From NCBI RefSeq assembly GCF_018139485.1, contig NZ_JAGSNF010000003.1, forward strand, positions 1-64,000: a DNA stretch of 64,000 bases, read 5' to 3'. Source of the DNA: Phycicoccus avicenniae (lineage in GTDB: Bacteria; Actinomycetota; Actinomycetes; Actinomycetales; Dermatophilaceae). The notes below the pieces were generated by a model. It had not been told where the DNA came from and did no database searches. It worked only from the letters and a program-made list of their open reading frames with translations. The position numbers and the translations under genes are program-made. The number at the start of each line of letters is the position of its first letter. Position 1 is the stretch's first letter. This document shows, one piece after another, positions 57,171 through 64,000 of the stretch.

Positions 57171-58586
57171 GTGAGCCAGGACGGGAACGACCTCTTCGGC
57201 GCGGCCGCCCGCGGCGGTGGTGACGGCGACGCGCCGGGACCGATGGCGCCGCTCGCCGTCCGGATGCGCCCGCGGACGGTCGAGGAGGTGCGCGGCCAGG
57301 GGACGGTGCTGCGCGCCGGCAGCCCGCTGCGCCGGCTCATCGAGGGCAGCGGGGGAGCGGCCGGACCGCTCTCGGCGATCCTCTGGGGTCCTCCGGGCAC
57401 CGGCAAGACGACGCTCGCCCACCTCGTCGCCACCGCGGCCGACCGCGAGTTCGTCGAGCTGTCGGCCGTCACCGCCGGCGTCAAGGACGTCCGGTCGGTC
57501 ATGGACGCGGCCGCGCGCACCCGCGACCTGTACGGCCGCCAGACCGTCCTCTTCCTCGACGAGATCCACCGGTTCACCAAGGCCCAGCAGGACGCCCTGC
57601 TCCCCGGGGTCGAGACCCGCCAGGTCGTCCTCGTCGCGGCGACGACCGAGAACCCGTCGTTCTCGATCATCGCGCCGTTGCTGTCGCGCTCGATGCTCGT
57701 CACCCTCGTCCCGCTCGGGGACGAGGAGGTCGCCGACGTGCTCACCGCGGCGACCGAGGACGAGCGCGGCCTGGCTGGGGCCTACCGGCTCGCGGGGGAC
57801 GCGCGTGAGCACCTCGTCCGCCTCGCGGGCGGCGACGCCCGGCGGGCGCTCACCTTCCTCGAGGCCGCCGCCGGGGTGGCCGACGACGACCTCGCCCCGG
57901 GGGCGGCGCGGCCGGACGTCGTCGAGGTGACGCTCGCCCACTGCGAGCAGGCCGTCGCCCACGCCGCCGTCCGGTACGACCGCACCGGGGACCAGCACTA
58001 CGACGTCGCGTCGGCCCTCATCAAGTCGATGCGCGGCTCCGACGTGGACGCAGCCCTGCACTACCTCGCCCGGATGCTCGAGGCCGGCGAGGACCCGCGG
58101 TTCATCGCGCGCCGGGTCGTCATCGCCGCCTCCGAGGACGTCGGGCTCGGCGACCCCACGGCCCTGCAGAGCGCCGTCGCCGCGATGCACGCCGTCGCCC
58201 AGATCGGCATGCCCGAGGCCCGGATCGTCCTCGCCCAGGCGGTCGTGCACAACGCCCTCGCCCCGAAGTCCAACGCCGCGTACACCGGGATCAACGAGGC
58301 GATCGCGGACGTGCGGGCCGGTCGGGGCGGACCCGTCCCGCTGCACCTGCGCGGCAGCGGCTACGGCGGCGCCGACCGGGTGGCGCAGGCGTCGGCGGCG
58401 GCCGCGGGCCGGGAGCGGGCCCCGGCCTACGTGTACGCCCACGACGCCCCCGACGGTGTCGCCGCGCAGCAGTACCTGCCGGACGACCTCGCGGGGCGCA
58501 CCGACTACTACCGCCCCACCGACCGCGGGTTCGAGGCGCGGCTGCAGGAGCGGTGGCGCTGGCTGCGGGACCGGCTCGGCCGCTGA
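57171..58586 (+). CDS. rarA: Replication-associated recombination protein A (AAA ATPase)
   Basis: 471 residues, MgsA/RarA/WRNIP1 family, which acts at stalled replication forks. Walker [19 protein letters not shown], Walker [11 protein letters not shown], sensor 1 [10 protein letters not shown], the arginine finger SRSMLVTL region, and the C-terminal tetramerisation domain [20 protein letters not shown] plus [20 protein letters not shown]. The start is GTG 57171 by promoter spacing; GTG 57153 lies upstream of the -10 and is rejected. Confidence 0.94.
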   Translation: MSQDGNDLFGAAARGGGDGDAPGPMAPLAVRMRPRTVEEVRGQGTVLRAGSPLRRLIEGSGGAAGPLSAILWGPPGTGKTTLAHLVATAADREFVELSAVTAGVKDVRSVMDAAARTRDLYGRQTVLFLDEIHRFTKAQQDALLPGVETRQVVLVAATTENPSFSIIAPLLSRSMLVTLVPLGDEEVADVLTAATEDERGLAGAYRLAGDAREHLVRLAGGDARRALTFLEAAAGVADDDLAPGAARPDVVEVTLAHCEQAVAHAAVRYDRTGDQHYDVASALIKSMRGSDVDAALHYLARMLEAGEDPRFIARRVVIAASEDVGLGDPTALQSAVAAMHAVAQIGMPEARIVLAQAVVHNALAPKSNAAYTGINEAIADVRAGRGGPVPLHLRGSGYGGADRVAQASAAAAGRERAPAYVYAHDAPDGVAAQQYLPDDLAGRTDYYRPTDRGFEARLQERWRWLRDRLGR

Positions 58587-58611
58587 CCCGCTCGCTGCCC
58601 GGCCCGCTGGC

Positions 58612-58617
58612 TACCGT
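58612..58617 (+). promoter_or_regulatory. -10 element of the leaderless DksA-like gene
   Basis: TACCGT, 6 bases before ATG 58624; no Shine-Dalgarno sequence between. Confidence 0.5.
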
Positions 58618-58623
58618 GGGGCG

Positions 58624-58938
58624 ATGGACCCCGACGCGGTGCTCGCCGCCCACGAGCAGCAGCTGCTCGCCGACCTCGCGGAGCTGACCCGCGCCCCCGA
58701 GGACGTCGGCAGCATCTCCTTCGGCAAGCGGGTGGGGGAGGGGACCTCGCTCGCCGTCGACCGACTCACCGCCGTCGCCGTCCAGGAGCGGCTGCTGGCC
58801 GCCCTCGAGCAGGTGCGCGCCGCCCGGGCGCGGGTCGCCGACGGCACGTACGGCCGGTGCGAGGTGTGCGGGGTCGAGATCCCCGCCGAGCGCCTCGAGG
58901 CCCGGCCCCTCACGAGCCGGTGCGTGGCCCACGCGTGA
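58624..58938 (+). CDS. DksA/TraR-type zinc-finger protein
   Basis: 104 residues. An N-terminal helical hairpin (VLAAHEQQLLADLAELTRAP, AVDRLTAVAVQERLLAALEQ, probable coiled coil) precedes the zinc finger CEVCGVEIPAERLEARPLTS followed by RCVAH. The ligand set is C-C-C-H rather than four Cys. Such proteins bind the RNA polymerase secondary channel or act as small regulators; the acidic DxxDxA tip of E. coli DksA is not obvious, so the mode is uncertain. Confidence 0.82.
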   Translation: MDPDAVLAAHEQQLLADLAELTRAPEDVGSISFGKRVGEGTSLAVDRLTAVAVQERLLAALEQVRAARARVADGTYGRCEVCGVEIPAERLEARPLTSRCVAHA

Positions 58939-58975
58939 CCCCGGAACCGAGGCGACGACCCGCTACCACCCCTTG

Positions 58976-58981
58976 TAGGGT
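58976..58981 (+). promoter_or_regulatory. -10 element of the leaderless DUF948 gene
   Basis: TAGGGT, 8 bases before ATG 58990; no Shine-Dalgarno sequence between. Confidence 0.5.
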
Positions 58982-58989
58982 CGGACACC

Positions 58990-59355
58990 ATGACGGTGAC
59001 GCTCGGAGGGATCGCGGGGCTCGTCGCCGCGCTCGCGTTCGCCTACCTCGTCGTCCGCGTCGCGGGCCTGCTCGGCAAGGCCGGCCGGGTCCTCGACGAG
59101 ACGCGCGAGAGCCTGCGCACGACCACCGACAGCGTGCAGCCGACGCTGCGCGGCCTCACCGACACCGTCGGCCTGACCAACGACCAGCTCGCGCGGGTCG
59201 ACGCCATCACGAGCAACGTCTCGACGATGACGACGAACGCGTCCGCGCTCACCTCGGTCTTCGCCGCCTCCGTCGGCGCCCCGCTCATCAAGGTCGCGGC
59301 GTACAGCTACGGCGTGCGGGTCGCGCTCGGCTCGCTGCGCCGGGGGTCCTCGTGA
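58990..59355 (+). CDS. DUF948-type membrane protein
   Basis: 121 residues. One N-terminal membrane helix (GGIAGLVAALAFAYLVVRVA), then an amphipathic coiled-coil region (VLDETRESLRTTTDSVQPTL, LTDTVGLTNDQLARVDAITS), as in DUF948 proteins. Function unknown; an envelope scaffold is possible. It is directly coupled to the next small gene by GTGA and lies just upstream of alaS, an arrangement common in actinobacteria. Confidence 0.83.
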   Translation: MTVTLGGIAGLVAALAFAYLVVRVAGLLGKAGRVLDETRESLRTTTDSVQPTLRGLTDTVGLTNDQLARVDAITSNVSTMTTNASALTSVFAASVGAPLIKVAAYSYGVRVALGSLRRGSS

Positions 59356-59723
59356 CCCGCCCCGCACTGCTCGTCGGTGCCGCCGTCGTCGTCCTCGGGA
59401 CCGGGTACGCCGTGGGCCGGATCCCGGTGGTGCGGCGGTTCGTCGGCACCGTCCGCTCGGCCGCCGCCGAGCGGGAGAGCGCGCTGCGGTCGGCCGTCGA
59501 GACCGCCGTGCGCACCGACGCCACCGTCCGGGCCCCGCGGCACGCCGCGGGCTCCCGCGTGCCCGACCTCGGGGTGCGCGCCGGCTGGGACCGCGACGGC
59601 GGCGCGGTGCCGCCCGGCGAGGCCGACCCCGGCCGCTCCCTGACGCCCGACCAGGCGCGCGACCTGCTCCTCGACCCCGCGGGTCGGCACGGCGCCGGAC
59701 GCCGAGCTCGCCGGGGGCGCTAG
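59352..59723 (+). CDS. Small membrane-anchored hypothetical protein
   Basis: 123 residues. One N-terminal membrane helix (PALLVGAAVVVLGTGYAVGR) followed by a basic, mostly disordered tail ending RHGAGRRARRGR. No known domain. It overlaps the DUF948 gene by 4 bases; the two probably work as a pair. It ends 90 bases before alaS, with TACGAT (59767-59772) between as a separate alaS promoter candidate. Confidence 0.75.
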   Translation: MTRPALLVGAAVVVLGTGYAVGRIPVVRRFVGTVRSAAAERESALRSAVETAVRTDATVRAPRHAAGSRVPDLGVRAGWDRDGGAVPPGEADPGRSLTPDQARDLLLDPAGRHGAGRRARRGR

Positions 59724-59813
59724 CCCCCGCCTCCGCACGCCCACCCCTCCCGTGCCCGGCCCGGCATACGATGTCCGGCGCCCGTCGCACGGCCCGAGAC
59801 CCCAGGACACCCC

Positions 59814-62510
59814 ATGGACACCGCCGAGATCCGCCGCCGCTGGCTCGACTTCTTCGGTCAGCGCGGCCACACCGTCGTGCCGAGCGCCTCGCTGCTGCTC
59901 GACGACCCCAACCTCCTGTTCGTCAACGCCGGCATGGTGCCCTTCAAGCCGTACTTCCTCGGCCAGGAGAGCGCCCCGTACGACCGCGCGACGAGCGTCC
60001 AGAAGTGCGTGCGCACCCAGGACATCGAGGAGGTCGGCAAGACCTCGCGGCACGGCACCTTCTTCCAGATGAACGGCAACTTCTCCTTCGGCGACTACTT
60101 CAAGGAAGGGGCCATCGGCCTCGCCTGGGAGCTCGTGACGACGCCGCAGAGCGAGGGGGGCTTCGGACTCGACGCCGACCGGATCTGGCCGACGGTCTAC
60201 GAGGACGACGACGAGGCGTTCGAGATCTGGCACCGGCAGGTCGGGGTGCCGGTCGAGCGGATCGTCCGCCGTGGGAAGGCCGACAACTACTGGCACATGG
60301 GGGTCCCGGGTCCGGGTGGTCCCTGCTCGGAGATCTTCTACGACCGGGGTCCCGAGTACGGCCCCGACGGCGGACCGGCCGTCGACGAGGACCGGTTCAT
60401 GGAGTTCTGGAACCTCGTCTTCATGCAGTACGAGCTGTCGGCCGTGCGGTCCAAGGAGGACTTCGACGTCCGCGGCGAGCTGCCGAGGAAGAACATCGAC
60501 ACCGGGATGGGGCTGGAGCGCATCGCCTCGATCCTCCAGGGCGTCGACACCATGTACGAGATCGACGAGGTCCACCCCGTCCTCGTCCGGGCGGCCGAGA
60601 TGACCGGCAAGCGGTACGGCGAGTCCTCCGGGCACTCGGCGAGCGAGAGCCACCCGGACGACGTCCGGCTGCGGGTCGTCGCCGACCACGTCCGGTCCTC
60701 GCTCATGCTCATCGGCGACGGCGTGACGCCGGGCAACGAGGGCCGCGGCTACGTGCTGCGCCGGATGCTGCGCCGGGCGGTGCGCTCGATGCGCCTCCTC
60801 GGTCACGAGGACCCCTGCCTGCCGGAGCTCCTCCCGGTCTCGCTCGAACGGATGGAGCAGTCCTACCCCGAGCTGCGGACCGACTGGGACCGGATCAGCC
60901 AGACCGCCTACGCCGAGGAGGAGGCGTTCCGGCGCACGCTCGCCGCGGGCACGACGATCCTCGACACCGCGGTGCAGCGGACGCGCTCGGGTGGAGGGAG
61001 CGTCCTCGCCGGCGACCAGGCCTTCGCGCTCCACGACACCTACGGCTTCCCCATCGACCTCACCCTCGAGATGGCGGCCGAGCAGGGCCTCGAGGTCGAC
61101 CGTGCGGGCTTCGCACGGCTCATGCAGGAGCAGCGCCAGCGGGCCAAGGACGACGCCCGGTCGAAGAAGTCCGAGCACGGCGACGTCAGCGTCTACCGCG
61201 GCATCGCCGACGCGCTCGGCGGTCCGGTGCAGTTCACCGGCTACCAGGAGGTCGTGTCCGAGGGGCGGGTCGCGGGCATCCTGCGCGACGGCGCCCCGGT
61301 GACGTCCGCGGTCGCCGGCCAGGACGTCGAGCTCGTCCTCGACCGCACGCCCTTCTACGCCGAGGGCGGTGGGCAGCTCGCCGACGGCGGGCTCGTCCGG
61401 CTCGACGGCGGTGCCCTCGTCGAGGTCCGCGACGTCCAGTCGCCCATCGGGGGCCTCGTCGTCCACCGGGCGACGGTCGTCGACGGCGAGGTCGGGACCG
61501 GGGAGCGCGCGCTCATGGAGGTCGACATCGAGCGGCGCCGGTCCATCTCCCGGGCGCACACCGCGACCCACATGGTCCACAAGGCGATCCGCGAGGCGCT
61601 CGGGGAGACCGCGACGCAGGCCGGCTCGGAGAACTCGCCCGGACGCTTCCGGTTCGACTTCCACGCCTCGTCGGCGGTCCCCGCGTCGGTGCTCGCCGAC
61701 GTCGAGGCCCGGGTCAACGCCCTCCTCCTGGACGACCTCGCGGTGCACGCGGAGGTCATGACCCAGAAGGAGGCACGGGACGCCGGCGCGATGGCGCTCT
61801 TCGGGGAGAAGTACGGCGACGCCGTCCGGGTCATCTCGGTCGGCGACTGGGCCCGCGAGCTCTGCGGCGGCACGCACGCCGAGCGGACGACCCAGCTGGG
61901 GCTCGTCACCCTCCTCGGGGAGGCGTCGATCGGCTCCGGCGTCCGCCGGGTCGAGGCGCTGGTCGGCACCGACGCGTTCTCCTTCCTCGCCCGCGAGCGG
62001 GCGATCGTCGGTCAGCTCACGGAGCTCGTCAAGGGCCGCCCGGAAGAGCTGCCGGAGCGGGTCGGTGGACTCATGTCGCGCCTCAAGGAGGCCGAGCGTG
62101 ACCTGGACCGGCTGCGCAAGGAGCAGCTCCGGGCGGCGGCCGGCTCGCTCACCGACGCCGCCCGCGACGTCGGCGGGGTGACCTTCCTCGCCCACGACGC
62201 CGGCGAGGCGGACGCGGGCGACGTCCGCTCGATGGTGCTGGACCTGCGTGGGCGGCTGGGCACCGACCGGCCCGTCGTCGTCGCCGCCACCGGCGTCGCG
62301 AAGGGACGGCCGGTCGTCGTCGTCGCGACGAACGAGCCGGCCCGGGACCGGGGCGTCACCGCCGGCGAGCTCGTGCGGGTCGCTGCCGGCGTCCTCGGCG
62401 GCGGCGGCGGAGGCAAGGACGACATCGCCCAGGGCGGCGGCCAGGACCCGACGAAGGTCGGTGAGGCGCTCGCCGCGCTGGAGTGGCGGGTCGGGGAGAT
62501 CGCCGGCTGA
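59814..62510 (+). CDS. alaS: Alanyl-tRNA synthetase
   Basis: 898 residues. Catalytic core with [33 protein letters not shown] and [16 protein letters not shown]; editing domain with the zinc-binding HTATHMVH and [14 protein letters not shown]-Ala domain ending [20 protein letters not shown]. It charges tRNA-Ala and clears mischarged Ser and Gly. -10 TACGAT lies at 59767-59772, giving a leader of about 35 bases; AGGA is 8 bases before the ATG. The stop overlaps the next start (TGATG). Confidence 0.97.
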   Translation: MDTAEIRRRWLDFFGQRGHTVVPSASLLLDDPNLLFVNAGMVPFKPYFLGQESAPYDRATSVQKCVRTQDIEEVGKTSRHGTFFQMNGNFSFGDYFKEGAIGLAWELVTTPQSEGGFGLDADRIWPTVYEDDDEAFEIWHRQVGVPVERIVRRGKADNYWHMGVPGPGGPCSEIFYDRGPEYGPDGGPAVDEDRFMEFWNLVFMQYELSAVRSKEDFDVRGELPRKNIDTGMGLERIASILQGVDTMYEIDEVHPVLVRAAEMTGKRYGESSGHSASESHPDDVRLRVVADHVRSSLMLIGDGVTPGNEGRGYVLRRMLRRAVRSMRLLGHEDPCLPELLPVSLERMEQSYPELRTDWDRISQTAYAEEEAFRRTLAAGTTILDTAVQRTRSGGGSVLAGDQAFALHDTYGFPIDLTLEMAAEQGLEVDRAGFARLMQEQRQRAKDDARSKKSEHGDVSVYRGIADALGGPVQFTGYQEVVSEGRVAGILRDGAPVTSAVAGQDVELVLDRTPFYAEGGGQLADGGLVRLDGGALVEVRDVQSPIGGLVVHRATVVDGEVGTGERALMEVDIERRRSISRAHTATHMVHKAIREALGETATQAGSENSPGRFRFDFHASSAVPASVLADVEARVNALLLDDLAVHAEVMTQKEARDAGAMALFGEKYGDAVRVISVGDWARELCGGTHAERTTQLGLVTLLGEASIGSGVRRVEALVGTDAFSFLARERAIVGQLTELVKGRPEELPERVGGLMSRLKEAERDLDRLRKEQLRAAAGSLTDAARDVGGVTFLAHDAGEADAGDVRSMVLDLRGRLGTDRPVVVAATGVAKGRPVVVVATNEPARDRGVTAGELVRVAAGVLGGGGGGKDDIAQGGGQDPTKVGEALAALEWRVGEIAG

Positions 62511-63043
62511 TGCCGGGTCCGCAGGACGCGGCACTGCGGGGCGTGCGCGTCGGGGTGGACGTCGGGTCGGTCCGGGTCGGCGTCGCCGCCAGCGACGTGG
62601 GTGGGGTCCTCGCCACCCCCGTCGAGACCGTCCCCCGGAGCTCCGACGAGCCGCCGCGCGCCGGCGACGCCGACGTCGAGCGCATCGCCGAGATCGTGCG
62701 GGAGCGTGAGGCGGTGCGGGTCGTCGTCGGGCTCCCGCGCTCGTTGTCCGGGGCCGAAGGCCCTTCCGCTCAGCGCGCACGCACGTATGCTGGCGTGCTG
62801 GCGGCGCGCGTCACCCCCGTCGAGGTCCGCCTCGTCGACGAGCGGCTCACGACGGTCGACGCGCACCGCACGCTCCGTGAGAGCGGTGTCCCCGGTCGGA
62901 GACAGCGCGCGGTGGTCGACCAGGCCGCCGCCGTCATCATCCTCCAGGCGGCACTCGACGCGGAGCGGGCCAGCGGGTCACCGGCCGGTGACCCGGTGAC
63001 AGGGCGGCGACGCAAGCCGCGGACGAAGGGCACGACGACGTGA
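62510..63043 (+). CDS. ruvX: RuvX/YqgF-type Holliday junction resolvase-like nuclease
   Basis: 177 residues, RNase H-like fold. Motifs [40 protein letters not shown] and [11 protein letters not shown] carry the acidic active-site residues. In E. coli YqgF is needed for 16S rRNA 5' maturation; it is named as a putative resolvase by structure. The basic tail [10 protein letters not shown] resembles the start of the next protein. ATG 62510 overlaps the alaS stop; the end overlaps mltG (GTGA). Confidence 0.93.
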   Translation: MPGPQDAALRGVRVGVDVGSVRVGVAASDVGGVLATPVETVPRSSDEPPRAGDADVERIAEIVREREAVRVVVGLPRSLSGAEGPSAQRARTYAGVLAARVTPVEVRLVDERLTTVDAHRTLRESGVPGRRQRAVVDQAAAVIILQAALDAERASGSPAGDPVTGRRRKPRTKGTTT

Positions 63044-64000
63044 GCCACGACTTCACCGACACCATCTTCGGTGACGAGGCGGAGCGCCCGACCCCCAGCT
63101 CGCGCCGCGAGATCCACGGACGGCGACGCAAGCCGCCGCGGCGCCGTGGCCGGTGGGTCGTGCTGCTCGTCGCCGTCGCGCTCATCGGTGGGGCGGGCTA
63201 CGGCGCCTACAGCGTCGTCGGCCCCGTCATCGGCGGTCTCGCCGGCGGCTCCTCCGAGGAGGACCTCGACTTCGACGGACCCGGCGAGGGCCAGGTCGAG
63301 GTCGTCGTCGCCTCCGGCAACACCGGCGAGGAGATCGCCACCATCCTGCGCGACGCCGGGGTCACCAAGTCCCGGACCGCCTACCTCGAGGCGGCGGCCG
63401 CCGACCCGCAGGCGGCGGCGGGCATCCAGCCCGGCACCTACGTCATGCGCGAGGAGATGCGGGGGGCGGACGCCTTCCAGGTCCTCGTCGACCCGGGGAA
63501 CCGGGTCGCCGAACGGGTGACGATCCGCGAGGGGTTGTGGGTCGACGAGACCTTCGCCCTGCTGTCGGAGTCGACCGGGATCCCGGTGGAGGACTACGAG
63601 GCGGCCGCCGAGGACCCCGAGGCGCTCGGCCTGCCGGACGCCGCGGACGGCGAGCTCGAGGGCTGGCTCTTCCCGGCCAGCTACGAGTTCGGCGACGAGA
63701 CCAGCGCCGCCGACCAGCTCTCCCGGATGATCGAGGGCACGGTGTCGGCGCTCGAGGACGCGGGCGTGGAGCAGTCCGACCGGATGCGCGTCCTCACGAT
63801 CGCCTCGATCGTCGAGGGTGAGGTCAACGGGGACGCCGACCGGGCCAAGGTCGCGCGGGTCATCCTCAACCGGCTCGAGGGCGGCCCGCCGAGCTACGGG
63901 CTGCTCCAGATGGACTCGACCGTGCACTTCGTCGCCCAGGAGCGGGGCCGCGCCGGGACGACCGACGAGCAGCGCAGCTCCGACAGCCCGTACAACACCT
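63040..64000 (+). CDS. mltG: Endolytic murein transglycosylase, cut by the window end
   Basis: The first 320 residues are present; the 3' end is missing. A basic cytoplasmic head ([13 protein letters not shown]), one membrane helix ([20 protein letters not shown]), a LysM-like region ([20 protein letters not shown]) and the YceG core with the catalytic Glu in [20 protein letters not shown] and [10 protein letters not shown]. MltG cleaves nascent glycan strands and ends their elongation. GTG 63040 overlaps ruvX by 4 bases; the gene order alaS-ruvX-mltG is conserved in actinobacteria. Confidence 0.94.
   Translation, partial: MSHDFTDTIFGDEAERPTPSSRREIHGRRRKPPRRRGRWVVLLVAVALIGGAGYGAYSVVGPVIGGLAGGSSEEDLDFDGPGEGQVEVVVASGNTGEEIATILRDAGVTKSRTAYLEAAAADPQAAAGIQPGTYVMREEMRGADAFQVLVDPGNRVAERVTIREGLWVDETFALLSESTGIPVEDYEAAAEDPEALGLPDAADGELEGWLFPASYEFGDETSAADQLSRMIEGTVSALEDAGVEQSDRMRVLTIASIVEGEVNGDADRAKVARVILNRLEGGPPSYGLLQMDSTVHFVAQERGRAGTTDEQRSSDSPYNT

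Noticed and set aside
59307-62780. 1157-codon open frame antisense to alaS
   Set aside because: Mirror frame of a high-GC coding strand; composition is Arg/Gly/Asp/Val-rich without domains, while alaS on the plus strand has every family motif. Similar long antisense frames at 6169-8823, 18xxx-22217 and 41208-43937 were dropped for the same reason.
63003-63136. Repeated CGGCGACGCAAGCCGC at the ruvX end and mltG start
   Set aside because: Both copies encode a short basic Arg/Lys patch; 16 bases in GC-rich DNA is weak evidence for a functional repeat.

Overview
The window comes from a very GC-rich Gram-positive actinobacterium of the order Micrococcales. The 16S rRNA, the tRNA-free 16S-23S spacer, the gene order and the neighbourhoods around pheST, argCJBDFRH, tlyA-nadK-recN-steAB-murJ and alaS-ruvX-mltG all fit the Intrasporangiaceae/Dermatophilaceae/Ornithinimicrobiaceae group. 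The genus is not resolved from sequence alone. Most of the window is chromosomal core. No phage, insertion sequence, CRISPR array or tRNA gene was seen.

Layout. 1-9.7 kb: the tail of a gene that may be rplT, a TrmH/SpoU RNA methyltransferase whose 5' end runs through an almost pure C/G stretch that looks like damaged sequence, an orphan PAS histidine kinase, a catalase divergent from an MFS transporter, then pheS-pheT-SDR behind a small leaderless ORF and hairpin. 9.7-18.1 kb: the arginine operon argC-(ACT_7 protein)-argJ-argB-argD-argF-argR-argH, with an ArgR-type operator over the promoter, ending in an alkyladenine DNA glycosylase; argG is not here. 18.0-25.3 kb, minus strand: a compact five-gene unit with two large fusion proteins that join glycosyltransferase and polysaccharide pyruvyl-transferase domains in opposite orders, a family 2 glycosyltransferase, an ABC-exporter-like membrane protein with no ATPase, and an FAD monooxygenase. 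It looks like a surface-glycan locus and is the least explained part of the window. 25.7-32.9 kb: tyrS, a strong terminator, then one rRNA operon (16S-23S-5S) with several candidate promoters, a 23S processing stalk and a strong terminator.

33.0-48.0 kb, plus strand: a long chain of overlapping genes: TPR protein, HAD-IIA phosphatase, a protein with a histone-H1-like Lys/Ser/Ala/Thr tail, a 62-residue protein, tlyA, NAD kinase, recN, steA, steB/mctB-like, a MraY-like membrane protein, murJ, a GT4 glycosyltransferase, pyrG, a Nudix hydrolase and a YchJ-like protein. Division, lipid II export and nucleotide supply sit side by side. 48.0-52.7 kb: a lipoprotein with a likely TIM-barrel domain, a two-domain VOC protein, an M16-like protein that has lost its catalytic Glu, and a helical-repeat protein. 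52.8-64.0 kb: aspS-HAD, an alpha/beta hydrolase, a GNAT protein, rarA, a DksA/TraR-like protein, a DUF948 protein and partner, alaS, ruvX and mltG, which is cut by the window end.

Two patterns recur. Genes are packed with 1- to 4-base stop/start overlaps (ATGA, GTGA, TGATG). Many first genes have a TANNNT -10 hexamer 6-8 bases before the start codon and no Shine-Dalgarno site, which predicts leaderless transcripts (argC, pyrG, rarA, the DksA-like gene, the DUF948 gene, the helical-repeat gene and the small ORF before pheS).
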